A stretch of DNA of 64,000 nucleotides from the NCBI RefSeq assembly GCF_016802725.1, contig NC_052675.1, positions 9,189,622 to 9,253,621 of the forward strand. The letters run 5' to 3'. The first letter of the stretch is position 1; every line of letters starts with the position of its first letter. Positions 49,661 through 63,800 of the stretch are shown in pieces. The position numbers and the translations under genes are program-made. The stretch is from Solenopsis invicta (Eukaryota > Arthropoda > Insecta > Hymenoptera > Formicidae). The notes under the pieces are model-generated. The model did no database searches. It was not told where the DNA came from and was given only the letters and a program-made list of their open reading frames with translations.

Positions 49661-50259
49661 CATGTGAAAAAGGCAAAACTCTAAATGAGATTAGACTCAC
49701 GCGTAATTCAAATTAGATCTTTTGTAGTTTAGTCTCACGTGACCGAGCCGAGATAGGAAGCTCATGATTTTATAAACAAATTACAAATATTTGCGGGACT
49801 CATTGAACTTCACCAAAATACACGAAGAAACTAAAATGCAACGTCAAATGCATCCTCGCACTTTAACTTAATTTAACCTAACCAATTTTCCCAAACCTCC
49901 TATCGAATCGCGCGAGAGTGTATCACTGTTGCACTCGTACATTTAACAAATAAAAATTAATTTCACAATAAGACATATCGTAAAATGTATCGGAGTTTAT
50001 TATTATACTCTGAAAAGCCGGTGCACAGTGATGCAGGCAACGTTGTTCCCAACCCGCTCGGAAGAAAATTGAGGTTAGGTGAGGTTACGTAAAGCACGTC
50101 GCCCGACTGTTGGCACACCTGGCGAAAAGAACGCAAAGCGCGCGTACACGAATTTCAAATCGTTCCTGTTCTAACGGTTTTCACACGACTGATTCGTCTC
50201 GCACTGTGCAGACGATAATTCGCGCGAACGCAATGGGGACGAGACGCGAATAACGAATT

Positions 50260-50755
50260 GAAGGAGCAAATACAAGTACAAATTGACTCACCGTTCGCCG
50301 CTGGTCGCTCTGTCCAGCTCCGTCTCGGCCGCAGCTCTCGAACGTTCGAGATCCAAAAGATTCTCCTCCTCTTGATTCACACTTGGAACAAACGCACGAC
50401 ATTTTGCTGTCGACAGTCCCAGTACCCACGTCCGTCGAAAACTCGAGATACGAAATATAGGGCAACGGAGAAAACGCGATTGAACCGGACGCGACTGACT
50501 TAATTTCCACTCGACCGTTGCCGTCTGAGCGACACGGGGGACCCAAGATCCTCTTCACGGCGATTCGTCTTGATTCTCACTTGGTACGAACGCGCGCTCC
50601 TTCGTTTTCGGCACTCTCGAAACACCCCCGGTACTCGCGCGCGTCAGAAACTCTGGATACGAGACAACGGAGAAGATACGAAACACGATTGAACGTCTCA
50701 CGACTTCGTATCGTCACCGACGAGAGACTATTAGAGACCGTCAACCCTGGGTAAA
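50260..50755 (-). repeat. Inverted tandem copies of the promoter/5' exon segment
   Basis: Two head-to-tail copies (about 50260-50503 and 50535-50750) match the reverse complement of 51600-51860. Shared blocks are CCAGCTCCGTCTCGGCC, CTCTCGAA, GGAGAAGATRCGAAACACGATTGAAC and, at the inner end of the first copy, the splice-donor-like AACGGTGAGT. This indicates segmental duplication with inversion of a GC-richer 5' region. Confidence 0.7.
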
Positions 50756-51179
50756 TTTTCGAGGCCGTTACTAGGGCCCCAGGGGCCCGGCGGTAATTGA
50801 AGAGCAATGACGTTATCGACTATATGATTGTTAATACAAATATTTGAGTAATACGTTATTAAAATCTTGATTTTTTTATTATACAAATACTTCATAAGCA
50901 AATATGCATACTTATATTTAATAATATCATTGTATATTGCTTTAAAATTGTAATTCTTTTTGATCAGTTATTATCTCTGTCGATAATCAAACTTGGATGT
51001 TAACATCAAAACTGCAATTTTTAATAAAAATCGAGAATTTTTGGGTTACAAATACATAAGCATATCTATGAAACTTCAAGATAACAATAAATTATAAAAT
51101 TAGTACTGTATTGTCAGTTTATCATTAAAAATTTAACAGTCACACAAACTCCCGTAAGGTTAGCGGTCTTTAACAGTCT

Positions 51180-51860
51180 CTCGTCGGTGGTACCGTACAT
51201 CGTATCCGACACGAACGTCCGACATCTTACTTCACTCTCGAAACACTCGCTCGCATCAAAAACTCGTGCTGGACGACGAGGATGCGAGTTGAAATGCGCC
51301 GTGACCTTTCGCCGTGCTCCCTAACCGACCGACTGCTGCTCTGCCACTGCGTAGCGGCGTGAGTGGCGTGACTAGCGCGTGGCTGCGCCTGCGCGCCGCT
51401 GCGCCGCTACCGTCGCCGCTACGCAGTAGCAGCAGTGTTGGTCGGTTAGGCGGGACGGCGGAAGGCGCCGGAAGGTCGTAGCGTGTTGTGGCGCATTTGG
51501 GCGCATTTCAACTTGCATCCTCGTCATCCCGTACGAGTTTTTGATGCGAGCGAGTGTTTCGAGAGTGAAGTGAAATGTCGGGCGCTCGTGCCAACATCCG
51601 TCGCGTCGGATACGCGATGCGTGGTGCGAAGTCGTGTCGCGCGTTCAATCGTGTTTCGCATCTTCTCCGTTGCTTCGTATCCCGAGCTCCAGACGCGTGT
51701 GAGTAACAGAAGTGTTTCGAGAGCGCTGAAAACGTTCGTGCGAAATTGTGAATCAAGACGAATCGTCGTGAGGAGGATCTCTGATCTCGAATATTCGAGA
51801 GCTACGGCCGAGACGGAGCTGGACGGAGTGATCATGCAGCAGCGAACGGTGAGTTAATTT
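51180..51860 (+). promoter_or_regulatory. Palindromic GC-rich promoter and possible 5' UTR exon of the SDR gene
   Basis: 51180-51400 and 51400-51625 form an inverted repeat centred near 51400: CTCTCGAAACAC at 51235 mirrors GTGTTTCGAGAG at 51554, and CTAACCGACC mirrors GGTCGGTTAG. The core is far richer in G and C than its surroundings. On the plus strand the segment ends at a strong donor, AACG|GTGAGT at 51850, so it may be a noncoding first exon spliced to the coding exon at 52527. The GTGTTTCGAGAG motif recurs at 51712 and 52089. The long open frame across 51483-51857 lacks family features and I do not call it coding. Confidence 0.45.
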
Positions 51861-52526
51861 GTACTGTAAGAGTGTTTTAGTTCGTTTAGGTCGCCTACAA
51901 GATCGAACGTTTACCGTTAGCGTTGTGTTTCTGATGTACTTGTCGTTTGTATCACAATCGGCAGCTGGGACAACTACTGTCGTTCCGTGCTTTGAATCCT
52001 CGGGAGTCACATCGAACCTTTGAAGTATGGTCATATCGTTTCCGCGATAATAGACGTGAACCATTTATTGACTGAACTAAACTGAGCCAGGAGTGTTTCG
52101 AGAGTATTTTTTGCAACCGCGACGAGACGAATGCATCGGTCGCGCGAAAGCAGTTAGGAACGATTGAAGTTGGCATATTCATGTACGCGTGCTCGGCGCT
52201 CTTTTCGTCAGGTATGCCAACAATCGCGTGCTTTCCGAGTTCTATAACCTGTACTGGCATCGTAGTATATATCCACGTTGTAAAGATGGCGTCTCGAAAA
52301 ATCTTCGTCTAAATCATGAGCATGTCCACTCTAGTAGGCTTCTTCTTTCAGCGTGTTTTAGGTTAGCTATACTGCGGCAGAACCGGTTAAAGAGAGCGCG
52401 GTGCAGCGCGGTGTGCGCGAAGTGCAGTGCCATTGACCAGTTGCGAATCACCTGACGACCCTTCCGTCAAAGGCACTGCGCTCCAGCGAGGAAACGAACG
52501 TCCAAGCAGTTAAATGACGAGCGATC

Positions 52527-54583
52527 ATGGCAACGCCCACCTGTGATAAGAAAGCGAGGGTGATCGTTTTAGGAGGTGAGGTATCTTCGCTATATTATAT
52601 CTATACGCGTCGGCCGCGCGCTGAGCGGAAGAGCGATAAGACCGGCCGGGGAGAGAGACCTTTATCCGTTTGCGGTTGCAGGATGTGGTTTCATCGGCCG
52701 TAATCTCGTGGGATATTTGTTGGATAACGATCTGGTGTCCTATGTGCGAGTCGTGGACAAAGTACCGCCGCAGACCGCCTGGCTCAATGCGAAACACCAG
52801 CAAGTATTCGAGCATCCGTTACTCGAGTTTAAAAGCGCCAATTTAATTAACATAGGTAATTGCAATCAGGGACGCATCAAATGACGACAGTGTCTTGTTG
52901 GATACACTGATTCGCAACTATAAAATTTAAAGAATTTCAAGCCTTAATATTTCTAGAGATAATACGTTAGATAGAATAGTTTTACTTTCTCATTTATTAT
53001 TTTATTTATTCTCTTTATTGCAAGATTAATCAATACTGATTCGTTACATGGTTCAGTCTGTTGCGTAAAATGCAAGATACATGATGTAGGCAGTAATATT
53101 TAAAAGGATGATTTTTTTTTGTTGACCTATCAAAGTGTCCTGCCAAAACGCGTTTTCTTCCGATGAGCCTATTGATTATGTGTTCAATTGCGCCGGGGAG
53201 ACGAAGAGCGGCCTAACCGATCCAGTGTACAAAGAAGGTATTTACAAATTGAGCCTAAACTGCGCCCAGCAAGCGGCCAAAATTCGAGCCTTGCGTTACG
53301 TCGAGATATCTTCCGGCAATCTTAACGCCTCGGAAAAGGTATCGGTTCCCTCTGAATGGCATATACTTTAACACGAATTCAGGATTGATCATTGTGCAAT
53401 GTCACGTAGACTCCTCACAAGGAAGACGACGCCGGAGAACCATGGACGCTTGTTGCAAAATACAAGTTACAAGTGGAACACGAACTGAAGAACATACCAG
53501 ATCTAAAGTATACCATACTCAGACCGGCTATTGTGTATGGTTGTGGTGACAGAAACGGCCTAGGTAATTCTGAAGTATAAATATATTTTTTTGTAATTTA
53601 CCTTGTTGTATCAATGAAGTTAATTTTTTTTAACCTGAAAAAAAAATAAAAAGAGTATATCTCGGCAATTTGCAGCACCGAGATTGGTAGTGGGTGCAGT
53701 TTATAAACATTTAGGAGAAATGATGAAATTGCTCTGGGGTCCAGACCTTCATATGAATACGGTACACGTAAGGGATGTTGCCAGAGCTATCTGGCATGTG
53801 GCTAACAGACCGGAAACAATAGGCCAGACGTATAATCTCGTAGACGAGGGGGATTCCACTCAAGGTTCCATCAGTGCCATAGTCTCGGAACTGTTTAATA
53901 TCAATCACGATTACTGGGGCACTGCGCTATCTACACTAGCCAAAGTATGGATAACTTTTTCTATTGGTCTTAAGGCGATGCTAAAGTGCTAGAACTACCG
54001 ACGTTACGAATTAACTTTACAGAATTGGAAACTTTTTATATATACTAAGTACACATAAGAATTAATCCCAAGATATTCATCTTAAACTTGAGAACAACAA
54101 ACTTTTAAATTAAATTTTAAAATATAAAAGATTGAAAAATATATGTTGGCAATAATTTAAGTCTAGTGATACATTACAACAAAAAAAGTTTATCAAAATT
54201 TTAAGAAAATATAAACTTTATGATCTTATGCTTTATAGACTGATATGAGTTCTGTTGTCGAGGAGGTAAATGACAAACACATGACCCCTTGGGCAGAAGC
54301 TTGTCGCAAGGATGGAGTGGAGAACAGTCCTCTGTCTCCATATATAGATCAAGAACTCCTGTACAATAAGCACTTGTATTTACAGCCTGGAAAGCTGTCA
54401 AACACAGGATTTACGTACCTGTATCCTAAACTAACAAAAGATGCTCTTACAGAGGTAAATTGTTTTTATCAGTCTCGAAAAGAAAATGCGAATACAGATA
54501 TGTAAAGATTGCTGTTCTCGAATTTACAGGTACTTAATGATTATGTAAACATGAGGATCTTTCCGCATTCCTTGGTCCTGTGA
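52527..54583 (+). CDS. Extended short-chain dehydrogenase/reductase (NAD-dependent epimerase-like)
   Basis: Seven exons join in phase: 52527-52575, 52682-52855, 53136-53338, 53422-53563, 53676-53944, 54239-54454 and 54530-54583 (TGA), giving 368 aa. The N-terminal Rossmann fold shows VIVLGGCGFIGRN (GxxGxxG spans the first splice junction), then an Asp (VVDKV) after the second strand, FNCAGET, VEISSGN, and LRPAIVYGCGDRNG followed by TVHVRDVARAI, all hallmarks of extended SDRs (epimerase, dehydratase, 3-beta-HSD types). The usual YxxxK is not obvious: where it should lie, the sequence reads EPWTLVAKYKLQVE, with Lys but Trp/Thr in place of Tyr. The substrate is therefore unclear and an atypical catalytic mechanism is possible. 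The start is the ATG at 52527; the upstream ATG at 52513 is out of frame and short. Probably cytosolic; no signal peptide. Confidence 0.85.
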
Positions 54584-57500
54584 ACTTAGCAATACTAACT
54601 ATCTAATTCGAATACTGATCAATTCTCTTTTACACGAAGATGCTACAAATACCGGATACATACGGACGCCGAACGCTGTTTTCACCTTGTGCCTAGGGTT
54701 CTATACAAGTTACATATATTCTATTATACACGTTATACATCTTTACTTAACGTTTTACAGCAAAGTAATGCTAAATGGGTTTTATAGAGAAGTGCGTATG
54801 TATGAACTTCGGATATTTCGTAGACGGCCTATTGCCAATGTGATAAAGTAGCAATTAACGTACTTAATTTTATCATAGTTCTGGAAGTGCAGAACTTTTT
54901 CGCACCTTAAAGATGACTAGTCAAACAGCGACATTTAAGAACGATTCGAAACAATGTTCTTATGCACGAAAAGATAGGTATGTGTATAAGGATATCTAAA
55001 CTTAAGACGTTCATAGTCTATAAATCGATTTCGATAAAAAAAATATTTTAGAGGATTATTTTGGCCAAAAAGAAAACGCTTTTTATATGACATTTTTTCA
55101 AGACTGTGAACCGCGTATAAAGTTGTTGAAAATTTATATACTTCTATTGCTAGATGCATAACAAGAGTTCTTTTTATATCTGCTATACATTCCAAGATGT
55201 ATATCTTCCACACGCTGTGAATCAAGTTGAGAAGTCTTTCTATTGAACAATTATTATGCGCATAATTTTATTTGACAACCCTCGAGTATGTGTACGACCT
55301 AAAAGGATTGTACTAAAAGTACAAACTGTTAGAGAGGTACGTTTAAAAGATATTCCTACAAAAGATATTCCTTATTGATATATGAATGATTGTTCATATT
55401 GGTAGATTTATATATAAACTGTGCGTGTTTGCACGTATATACCTAATATAAAACAAATAAGAATTATATTCTATTCTATTGAATGTCTCTTAAAGATATT
55501 AATAAGTGTACTTTACACTTTCGATATTCTGTTGTTACGCCAACGTTGCTACGAATTCTTTGATAATAAAGTTGCTCCATTTATGAAACTGTATTGACTC
55601 ATTATACCCTGTAATGCCAAATTCTTCATGCTGTAGAAGGGATGTATTATTTTTTTCTATACACCAAATATGCATTTGTACACTGTCTTAATTTTATTGA
55701 ATCAGTGGTTACAACAAGACGATGTGTTCAAGAAGGGTCAACAGTATTATTAAATATTTAGTGTATTTAGTCTTAATACTTCAAACAATAAGATTATATA
55801 ATTTCATGTAGTTCATTATACGTAATATATTAAAATATATATTTTAATGTTTTTCGCAGGTAATATGTATATACAATCGCAGGTAAAAGTATGTACAAAC
55901 TGCACACTAAAGAATAATTGTCGCATCGAGATATAATAGATCTAAATCGGAAAGATGGGCGAAATGAGGGTTTACGGAAAATAAATTAATAGTCTTCTTA
56001 ATATATAATAATTATAATTAACGATAATAGTATAAATGAAATAAAATTACTGGATTCTCTTCTCCTGTATATATTAGATGTAAAACAAAGTGTAATGTCT
56101 CGGCTATCATATATATTGTACATATACTGTATGTGCTGCTACACACACGCAATATATGTGTATACATATATATGTGTATATATAATATATATTATATATA
56201 TTGTATACACGCGCGTGCGTATATATTCACCGGGCGTGAAAATATAATCTTTGAGGTAAACTGCATTTAAAAAAATTGTAAACAATAGTCTAATAGGTAC
56301 CGACGTTAAGTTAAAATTAAGTAATGTAAATCACCCTGTGCAGAGTGACAATTACGGAGGTATATTCGTTCGACTAGAGCCGCCGTACAATACAATCGAT
56401 ACTTGCTACTGGATATTTAACGCTACAGTTTGTCTGATGAATTATAACGTACTCTGTATGAAAGGAATGTGTGTATGTGTACATCATATACGGAACGACC
56501 AAGTAGTCTTGCACGGATTTCATTTGTGTAAGCGCGATTTAAAAGATGATAAAATGTCCTTCTCTTTGGCTGCCGCATTATAGGTATTTCTAAATTAAGA
56601 TAGTGAAAATAATGTGCAAAAATAGCTAAGCACAAGTAGCTAATTGTTAAGAGATTCACGACGACGATATCGTGCCTCTAATACGGTAAATCGTGATAAC
56701 TGATGATCAATGAATGCGCGCAATATTTATTACGATGATAAATAGATTATGATCTATGATATCATTTGTCATTTCCAACGTTTGCGTTCGCGGTAATTAC
56801 GAAGAACGCTAGACGTGAGATGATGCTTATTGCTTTTGTATGTACTATAAGGTAATATTATCTTCGTGGATTTTGTACATACGAAATGCATCACGTGAAG
56901 CCCTGCAGACCGTCCTCCTCTTGAAGAAGGGACGTCCTGTAATCGCTTCGCGTAAGGCACTCCTTAACGCGACTTCTTCTGAACGGCGACTCTATAGTCA
57001 ATTGTTCACGACGTAAAACTTATCACATCCACGAAATTATTCAAGAGCACTATGGTATGTGTGTACGGAGTGTTTGTCGTTTCAATTAAATTACTGATTG
57101 CTATTGGCGTTTCGCTCGCCGCTGCGGCTACCTCTTTCTCTATTTGTAATACGGTATTTTGTTACGATAATGCGGATATGGAGGAGTCGGGAATACAGCA
57201 GCAGAATTGTACATGTGACCGGAATAACATTCGTTACAGCTAAGGGAAATATAGTACACTATGCTACTTAAATGTAAAAAATGGGATGAGGAAAGTTCCG
57301 ATAAGCGTAAACTCATTCTCTCACGAGACTCATACGACTGCCAATTATATATCCAAGATCTTGCGTCCACGATAAGTAGCTAAAATCGAGATTACCAATA
57401 CAGGCACTTTTTTCTAAAATAAAATTATAAATTAAAACAGAATAATTATTAACGTTTATATGTCTAGAGAAAATACGAATTTAACGAAGTTCAAATTTAA

Positions 57501-58304
57501 ATGGCTAATTCCGCATTTTAATATTTGTACAAATATCATAGAAGGATAAATTATACACAATCATAACATCTAGATGTTCATTCAAGTGTAAAGATTTCTT
57601 TCAGAGAACTCAAAACGAGTTTCTAACATCGTGGACACAAGCTGTAAGAGAGTAAAATAACTCGAAAAGCATTACATAATTTCTGCTGCTCTTACATCAC
57701 ACAATAACGCACACCTCTTCTAAAGTATATTCTCTTTTTGATGTCCAAATTTACTTTTTGATATAACTAACAGCTCTCTTTCAAAATTATTCTCTCAAGT
57801 GTTTTGTACGCTGCAGATATACAGATTTATATATATGTATACATATATAAATTTATACATGCTTTTGAAGCGCAGGAGTGTATAATAACGTGAAAATGTA
57901 TCTTTGATGTGAATAATATTAACAATACGTAATGACCAACTAAAGGAACAATCGGTTTAGCATTCTGCCTTTCTCGTTATTATACCGCAGTTTAGCTATC
58001 GTCAACGCTATAGAAGTGATTTTCTAAAGTATATCATCAACAAATACAAAAGTACATGAGAAAGTATATGAACGTATATACCCTCAACAAATATGGAAAT
58101 AATATAAAATGTAACAGGCATATTACACATTATACATATATATGATAACAAATGCAAAACAGATTAAATAAAATCGTAAAAGCCAGATGCATTGAATGCA
58201 TGCAAACGCATTCGCAACAAGTAAGGGTTGCTGTAAAAAAAAAAAAAAGAAAAAGAAAGAACTATTTAAGAATATATAAATTCAATATTGTGTATATACG
58301 ATTC

Positions 58305-58353
<49 letters not shown>

Positions 58354-60806
58354 GTAGAGATTCTCATAATTATATTTATAATACATATAACAAGTTCCAT
58401 GTATTCATGTGTAAATAAAATGATTCTATTTCGTAGAAATTGTATCTGATGTGTGTAAACTATATAGAGCTATTGTAATGTGATTTGCGATAGTCCAGTA
58501 AATCATGGTGCACAGTTAATTAACTAATGTCTCATCAAATATAAAGTATATCGGCAATACAACAGTGGTACGTTCTCTCCGAGTAAAACGGAACTACTTT
58601 TGGAATAGTCTGAATATATTAGACTTCTAATAAAACTTTGTTATGGAAATGCGCGGTAATACTCTATGGAATGAAGATATGATCGTCTTTTCAATATATG
58701 CAGATCAAATTAATTCTAGCATTAATTGTTTTCATACTGTGCTCATGGTGACTATATTATTGCATGATCCAGTGTGTAATGTGTTCATCTAAAGTATATA
58801 CTGAATGTAGAATGCAATAAATAACAATTATAGTGGAGGTACAGTAATAACATTGACATTTCTACGTCTCACTCTAAACGATATAGCTTATTCTATCAGG
58901 TACTGTGTTGGGTTTTTTTCTGTCATGGTAACATGCACCAGTCTGGAATATGTGTCTTGTAGATTCGTGTCGAATGCGCTTCTTTCTTTTTGTGTAATAC
59001 ACAGAACTGCTTTACCAGTTAACACGCTAAATATCGTACATACAAAACGTTGACATTAAATCGCATCGATTATCCCTAATCACCTTAAAAACGATATTAA
59101 TCTTATGAACGGAAAGAAACCCGAGGAATATGTAAAGTTCTTCTTACGTAATACCGTATTACGCAAAGTCTTTTCCAGACGTAAACATTATCAAGGTTAT
59201 CTGTTAATTATAAAAATATCGCCTATTAATACAGCAGTCTTTAAGGTCTCTAATAGAAATAAACAATTGTAAGAGAAAACAAGGTGGCCCGTTACATTTT
59301 TGATTAGCAATATTATAAGCACGATTGTGTCTTTCTGAATTATTCCTTCCCATTCATAGGATTTTATTTTTTAAATTTAAAGTATGATATATCGATAAAC
59401 CGTTTTAAACTAATACAAAACTTACATCAAATATTTTAAGAGCTATTATATTCAAAAAATCCTTCATTTGTCATGCACACTAGCTCCAAATGCAAAAAAA
59501 AAATTTTTTTTATTTTGATTCCTTGAAGAAATCAATATTTTTGATACCTTAATGACACACATACGGTACGTTAAAATATAAAAGAGGAAAACAGAAAAGA
59601 GAGAAGAAAAAAAGAAAAAAAAACACGGAATAAAAAATTTTCTTAACATCTCTAAAAACGCGTAGCATCTGGTTAGAGCCTTTCCCTGTTTTCTTAATAC
59701 TAAACATTCTTTTTTTGTTTATAATTAAATATCATGGAAAACTTATTTTGGAATGATCAGTGTCTCTGCTTCATTTTAAGCGATCAGCTCGAAAACCATT
59801 AGAATGAATCATCAGAATGAAACTTCATCAACTTTTAGGCCATGCAGTGCCCGAATATTTAGCATATTTTTGTGTCCCCAAACGCGAAGGAATGCACGCC
59901 CGCACATCTTTTGCCGTATTCGAAGTGTGATATTTTATGGACATATTCACAATCAACAATTATTCTATCCTATGTACAGAGGCATCGGAAACTTGCTGTT
60001 TTTCATGTGAGTTAATTTTATTCGCGCATCTCTCGATTTTCGACACGTCGACAGTTTTCCTTGATTTGCGTATATACAGAATTATTCGATACGTTTGAGA
60101 ATCGATGAAGAGTGATAAAGTTAAGCACTCTTGAAGCAACTGCCTATGTTCAAAAACGTTGCTAAATAGTCTCGATCAGGAACTGAATATCGAAGTAATT
60201 TCGCTAGCAATACTCGCTAATCTACTGATAGTGGGAAAAAATATCTTTTCTTATAAAATTTTAATATAAAACGTCTTTATATGTAACTATACTTATATAT
60301 TAATTTTCTTCAAAAATATCTCATTTTCGTCTTCAAACAATATTTTGAATGATTCTGTATACATACACGAATCTGACAAACACTTCAAATATCGTCTACG
60401 CGATTACTGCATTGTACAGGTGCACCATGCAAAGAATGCAATGAATTTTAGAATTGCGTTGCTTTCGCTGAGATGTAGACAAGCTTTGTTCTCCGCGCGA
60501 TAAATGTATCTTGCTCGTATTTACAACGTAACGATTAACGTCACGATTTCTTCCGAAACAATATATTATTTACATCGATCATGTACCTGCTTTGCGAGGC
60601 TGCTGCAACTTTGCATTGCTTTCGCTTTCTCGGGGCTAGACATCATTATTTCTCTTTTCTCGCTTTAAATCGGAACATGGCTACAATCGATGACGGCGTA
60701 TCGATCGTAAGAAAGGAGGAAATAGAAGAATTCATGTATTCCTACCTGTTGTACCTTGATACCGCTGAGAAGCATTGAACACTTTAGCATATTGCCTAAC
60801 GCACTT
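54584..60806. other. Tail-to-tail interval, probable 3' UTRs
   Basis: The SDR gene (plus) and the receptor gene (minus) converge here. No ORF with coding character was found; the frame at 57052-57243 starts with a hydrophobic stretch but has no supporting context. AATAAA-type signals occur for example near 55563 (plus). AT and GT/AC-rich simple repeats lie near 56100-56220 and a (TA)n run at 58305-58351. Long 3' UTRs from both sides are likely but the ends are not determined. Confidence 0.5.
58305..58351. repeat. (TA)n microsatellite
   Basis: Nearly pure TA dinucleotide run with one C interruption; the tyrosine/isoleucine frame across it is an artefact. Confidence 0.9.
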
Positions 60807-63800
60807 TCACCCGTTTGGTCCGAGCGCCGGAACAGATGCACACGTAGCTTTTGGCGATGATGAAGTCTCATCGTCCGGACATCCTGAATTGTTATTTAAA
60901 CTGCTAGCACTACTGCCTAAAGTACAATTGACCATTGTGAGCTGCGTGCCTTCTAGATCTTGCTCCTCTTCTTCCTCCTGTTGATTATTCGAGGCAGAAC
61001 TACTTCTCCTTTTGTACTGCAATCACGAAAAATGAACAATTGTTAATGTGTAATGCGTCTCCGTTGTCCGTAACGAAATGTCAAAGCTCGCGATAAGATA
61101 CCTGAGGATTCTCCATAATATGAACATCCTTCGAGCCTCCATTTATCTCCATTACTTCCCATGGTGACAATAAGGGTTCTTTCGCGCAAATTTCGAATAC
61201 CCCGTTAGACTGTGTGCCCTGCAGAACACATGTGATATATATTTTTTTCTTATGTTCAGGTAACAAAATTCAGTCTAATCAAATCTCCATTTGTGATTAC
61301 CTTCGCGTCTGAATGCGGATTCGTTTCGATCGGTGACGACGGACACAGCACTGCCAATTCAATCTCATTCGGGGCATCAGTGGCATTTGCTTGTTGACCC
61401 ACGGACGTGGAAGATTGCTCCGCGCAACATCCATTGGCGTTTCGCGATAGCACGCACTCGTTCGTAGGCTGAGCGCCGTTTCTCAGTCGAGAGTTCTCAA
61501 ATTTTCTCCGGCAATATATGCTGCATAGGCATACCATGATAAATCCGACGCTTATGTTCACTCCGAGGATCACACCTATTTTTTGTAATCACGATAATTG
61601 TTAACAATGATTAATAATGATTAGCACAATTGATTATTTAATCTAAATCTGCCTTGTCCCTCACCTAGACTCTGATCGGGCTTAGAGTTTTTCTCATTGC
61701 CCGACGGGGCAGGTACTTTTGATGATCCACCATTACTACTGTTACGACTAGTACCGCCGGTAATAACAATAATAGGGTCCGACGGTTTCCCATAACCGGC
61801 TTTCGTCGCTGCTCGCACCATAACGAAATATCGTTTTCCCGGTGCTAAATCTGGTAGGAACGTCGTCCTTCTATTACCGGGCACGGTCACGTTATTCATT
61901 GTCGCAAAATCCTCCATGGTACGTCCATACGTGACAACATAATTTTGTATAATGCCGTTTATGTTGCTCGGTTCCTCCCATGCAATACGTACTTTCGTAT
62001 TGTTTCTCAAGAACCATTGTAACTCTTCGACTTTACCAGGAACTGTATAACATTTTGTTTATAAAATCACATATAAAAAGCAATATGCGTATACATTGTT
62101 ATGTTAGATAGTAATTATTAGATTCTCACCATCTTCGTTTGTGTAGCATTCTATAGATTTGCTATAGAAGCTGGTCCGATTTGTGTCGTGCCTAACGGCT
62201 TTTACTTTAAACTCATATAAAGTAAAAGGCTTCAGCTCATCAACGTTAGTTTTTGTGTCATTTCTGTAATATACATTTTATAGAGATTTAAAACTTTTGT
62301 CGGAGTGAATATATTTTTTAGTGCATTCAATTGCATTCATTTAAAAAGATCAGGTTGTACTTACACGATGGAACATTTAGAATTGTTGGAATTTTGCACA
62401 TGCACCGCATGATAACAAAATTCAAACGAATTTACATCGTGCACATCGTACAGTGTCCATGACACGTTAATGGACGTGGGCGAGACGGGAATAGCCTCCA
62501 ATGTCATTGGCACAGTATCTAAATTGCAAAATTATCGCGTGAAATTGTCTATTCTTCTCAATGCAGATATAGATTACAAAGATTTGACAAACTTACTAGG
62601 ATCGGATTGTATGGTCTCTACATGTTTCGTCAAGCAACCTGTTGCTTCACCCGAGCTCACCATACACAGACGCATAATATAAGAAACGTTCGTATCTGGA
62701 TAAAAATTAATTATTACACTTTTAATTTATAACAACATCATTGAAAAGTATTATTGATTAATCCAGAATACCTACCAAGATCAGTAAATAGGTATTCAGT
62801 AATGTTCTGCGGTAAATGAATATTCTTTAATTTCTCGCCATTTTGATTTTCGCAATAAATTTGCCAGGAATCGAACTTTGATTCAATTTGATCACTTTGC
62901 TTGAAATTGATCTTCCATTTCATCTAATATCGAAACAAGATTTTAGAAATCAATTCAAATTGTGAAAATTTCACAGTTCAATTAATAATCACACTAACCT
63001 TGATTATTGAAGCGTTTACAATTAACACTTGAATATCCACAACATTTCTTATAGCAAATTGATTGGATTCAGAAGATGGCATGGTAACGGTGATCCAATC
63101 CAATTGTGTCTCACTAATATTTGGCTCGCCCTGCTTTGTCCTTGCCAATACTCGAAGATCATATCGTGCTCCAGGTTCCAGACCTGTATTCATAATACGC
63201 AATTATACGATTTTTGCTTTTGCAAAGTTCAAACAGAAAAAACGACGAATAAGAATCATACCGGAAAGTACGTAGTATTGAACGGTGGCAGGTAGATAAT
63301 GTACCCATCTGGAGGATGAACTTTGGTGGAGTTTCCACAATAACTTATATTCCACCACGACGCCGTGAGATTCTTTTTTACTTAAAGGCTCCCACGATAC
63401 ATTTAGTTTTGTACTACTGATTATATCCACATTCATTTTTGGTGTGCCTTTAGGAACTGAAAGTAAAAACGTTATTTCGAGTTAATCAACATTATATTTG
63501 GTACGAGATTACGTTAGAAAACAGAAAGAGACACAAAAATACGTACCACTTGGAGCAGTGGAACACACAATGGTAGCCGACTGATCGCTAGCACCATAAT
63601 TATTCCACACTCGTACGTAAAAGGAGTAATTTGTAAATGGTTCAAGAAGTTTTGTTACTTCTACAGACGTAGAATTCCCTGGTTCTGGTGGTGAAACTTC
63701 CTCCTTACCACCTTCTGTCATCGGAGATATATATTAAATGTAGAAATATGAATAATTCAAATAGAATCATTCTTAATCTGTTATTATACTTATCCCGAGA

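Larger units (their letters stand above)
46172..50170. other. Intergenic region downstream of PDSS1
   Basis: No gene found. Contains the likely PDSS1 3' UTR, a (TA)n run at 46331-46361, a hairpin at 46918-46969, the large palindrome at 48887-49265 and a small one at 49573-49660. Otherwise AT-rich. Confidence 0.6.

Noticed and set aside
50181..50558. 125-codon minus-strand frame, and the 124-codon plus-strand frame at 51483-51857
   Set aside because: They are inverted copies of the same segment but are open in different frames with unlike products, so protein coding is not what is conserved.
57052..57243. Small frame with a hydrophobic start resembling a signal peptide
   Set aside because: Lies in the convergent 3' interval, with no paralogue pattern, promoter or splicing; probably UTR sequence.
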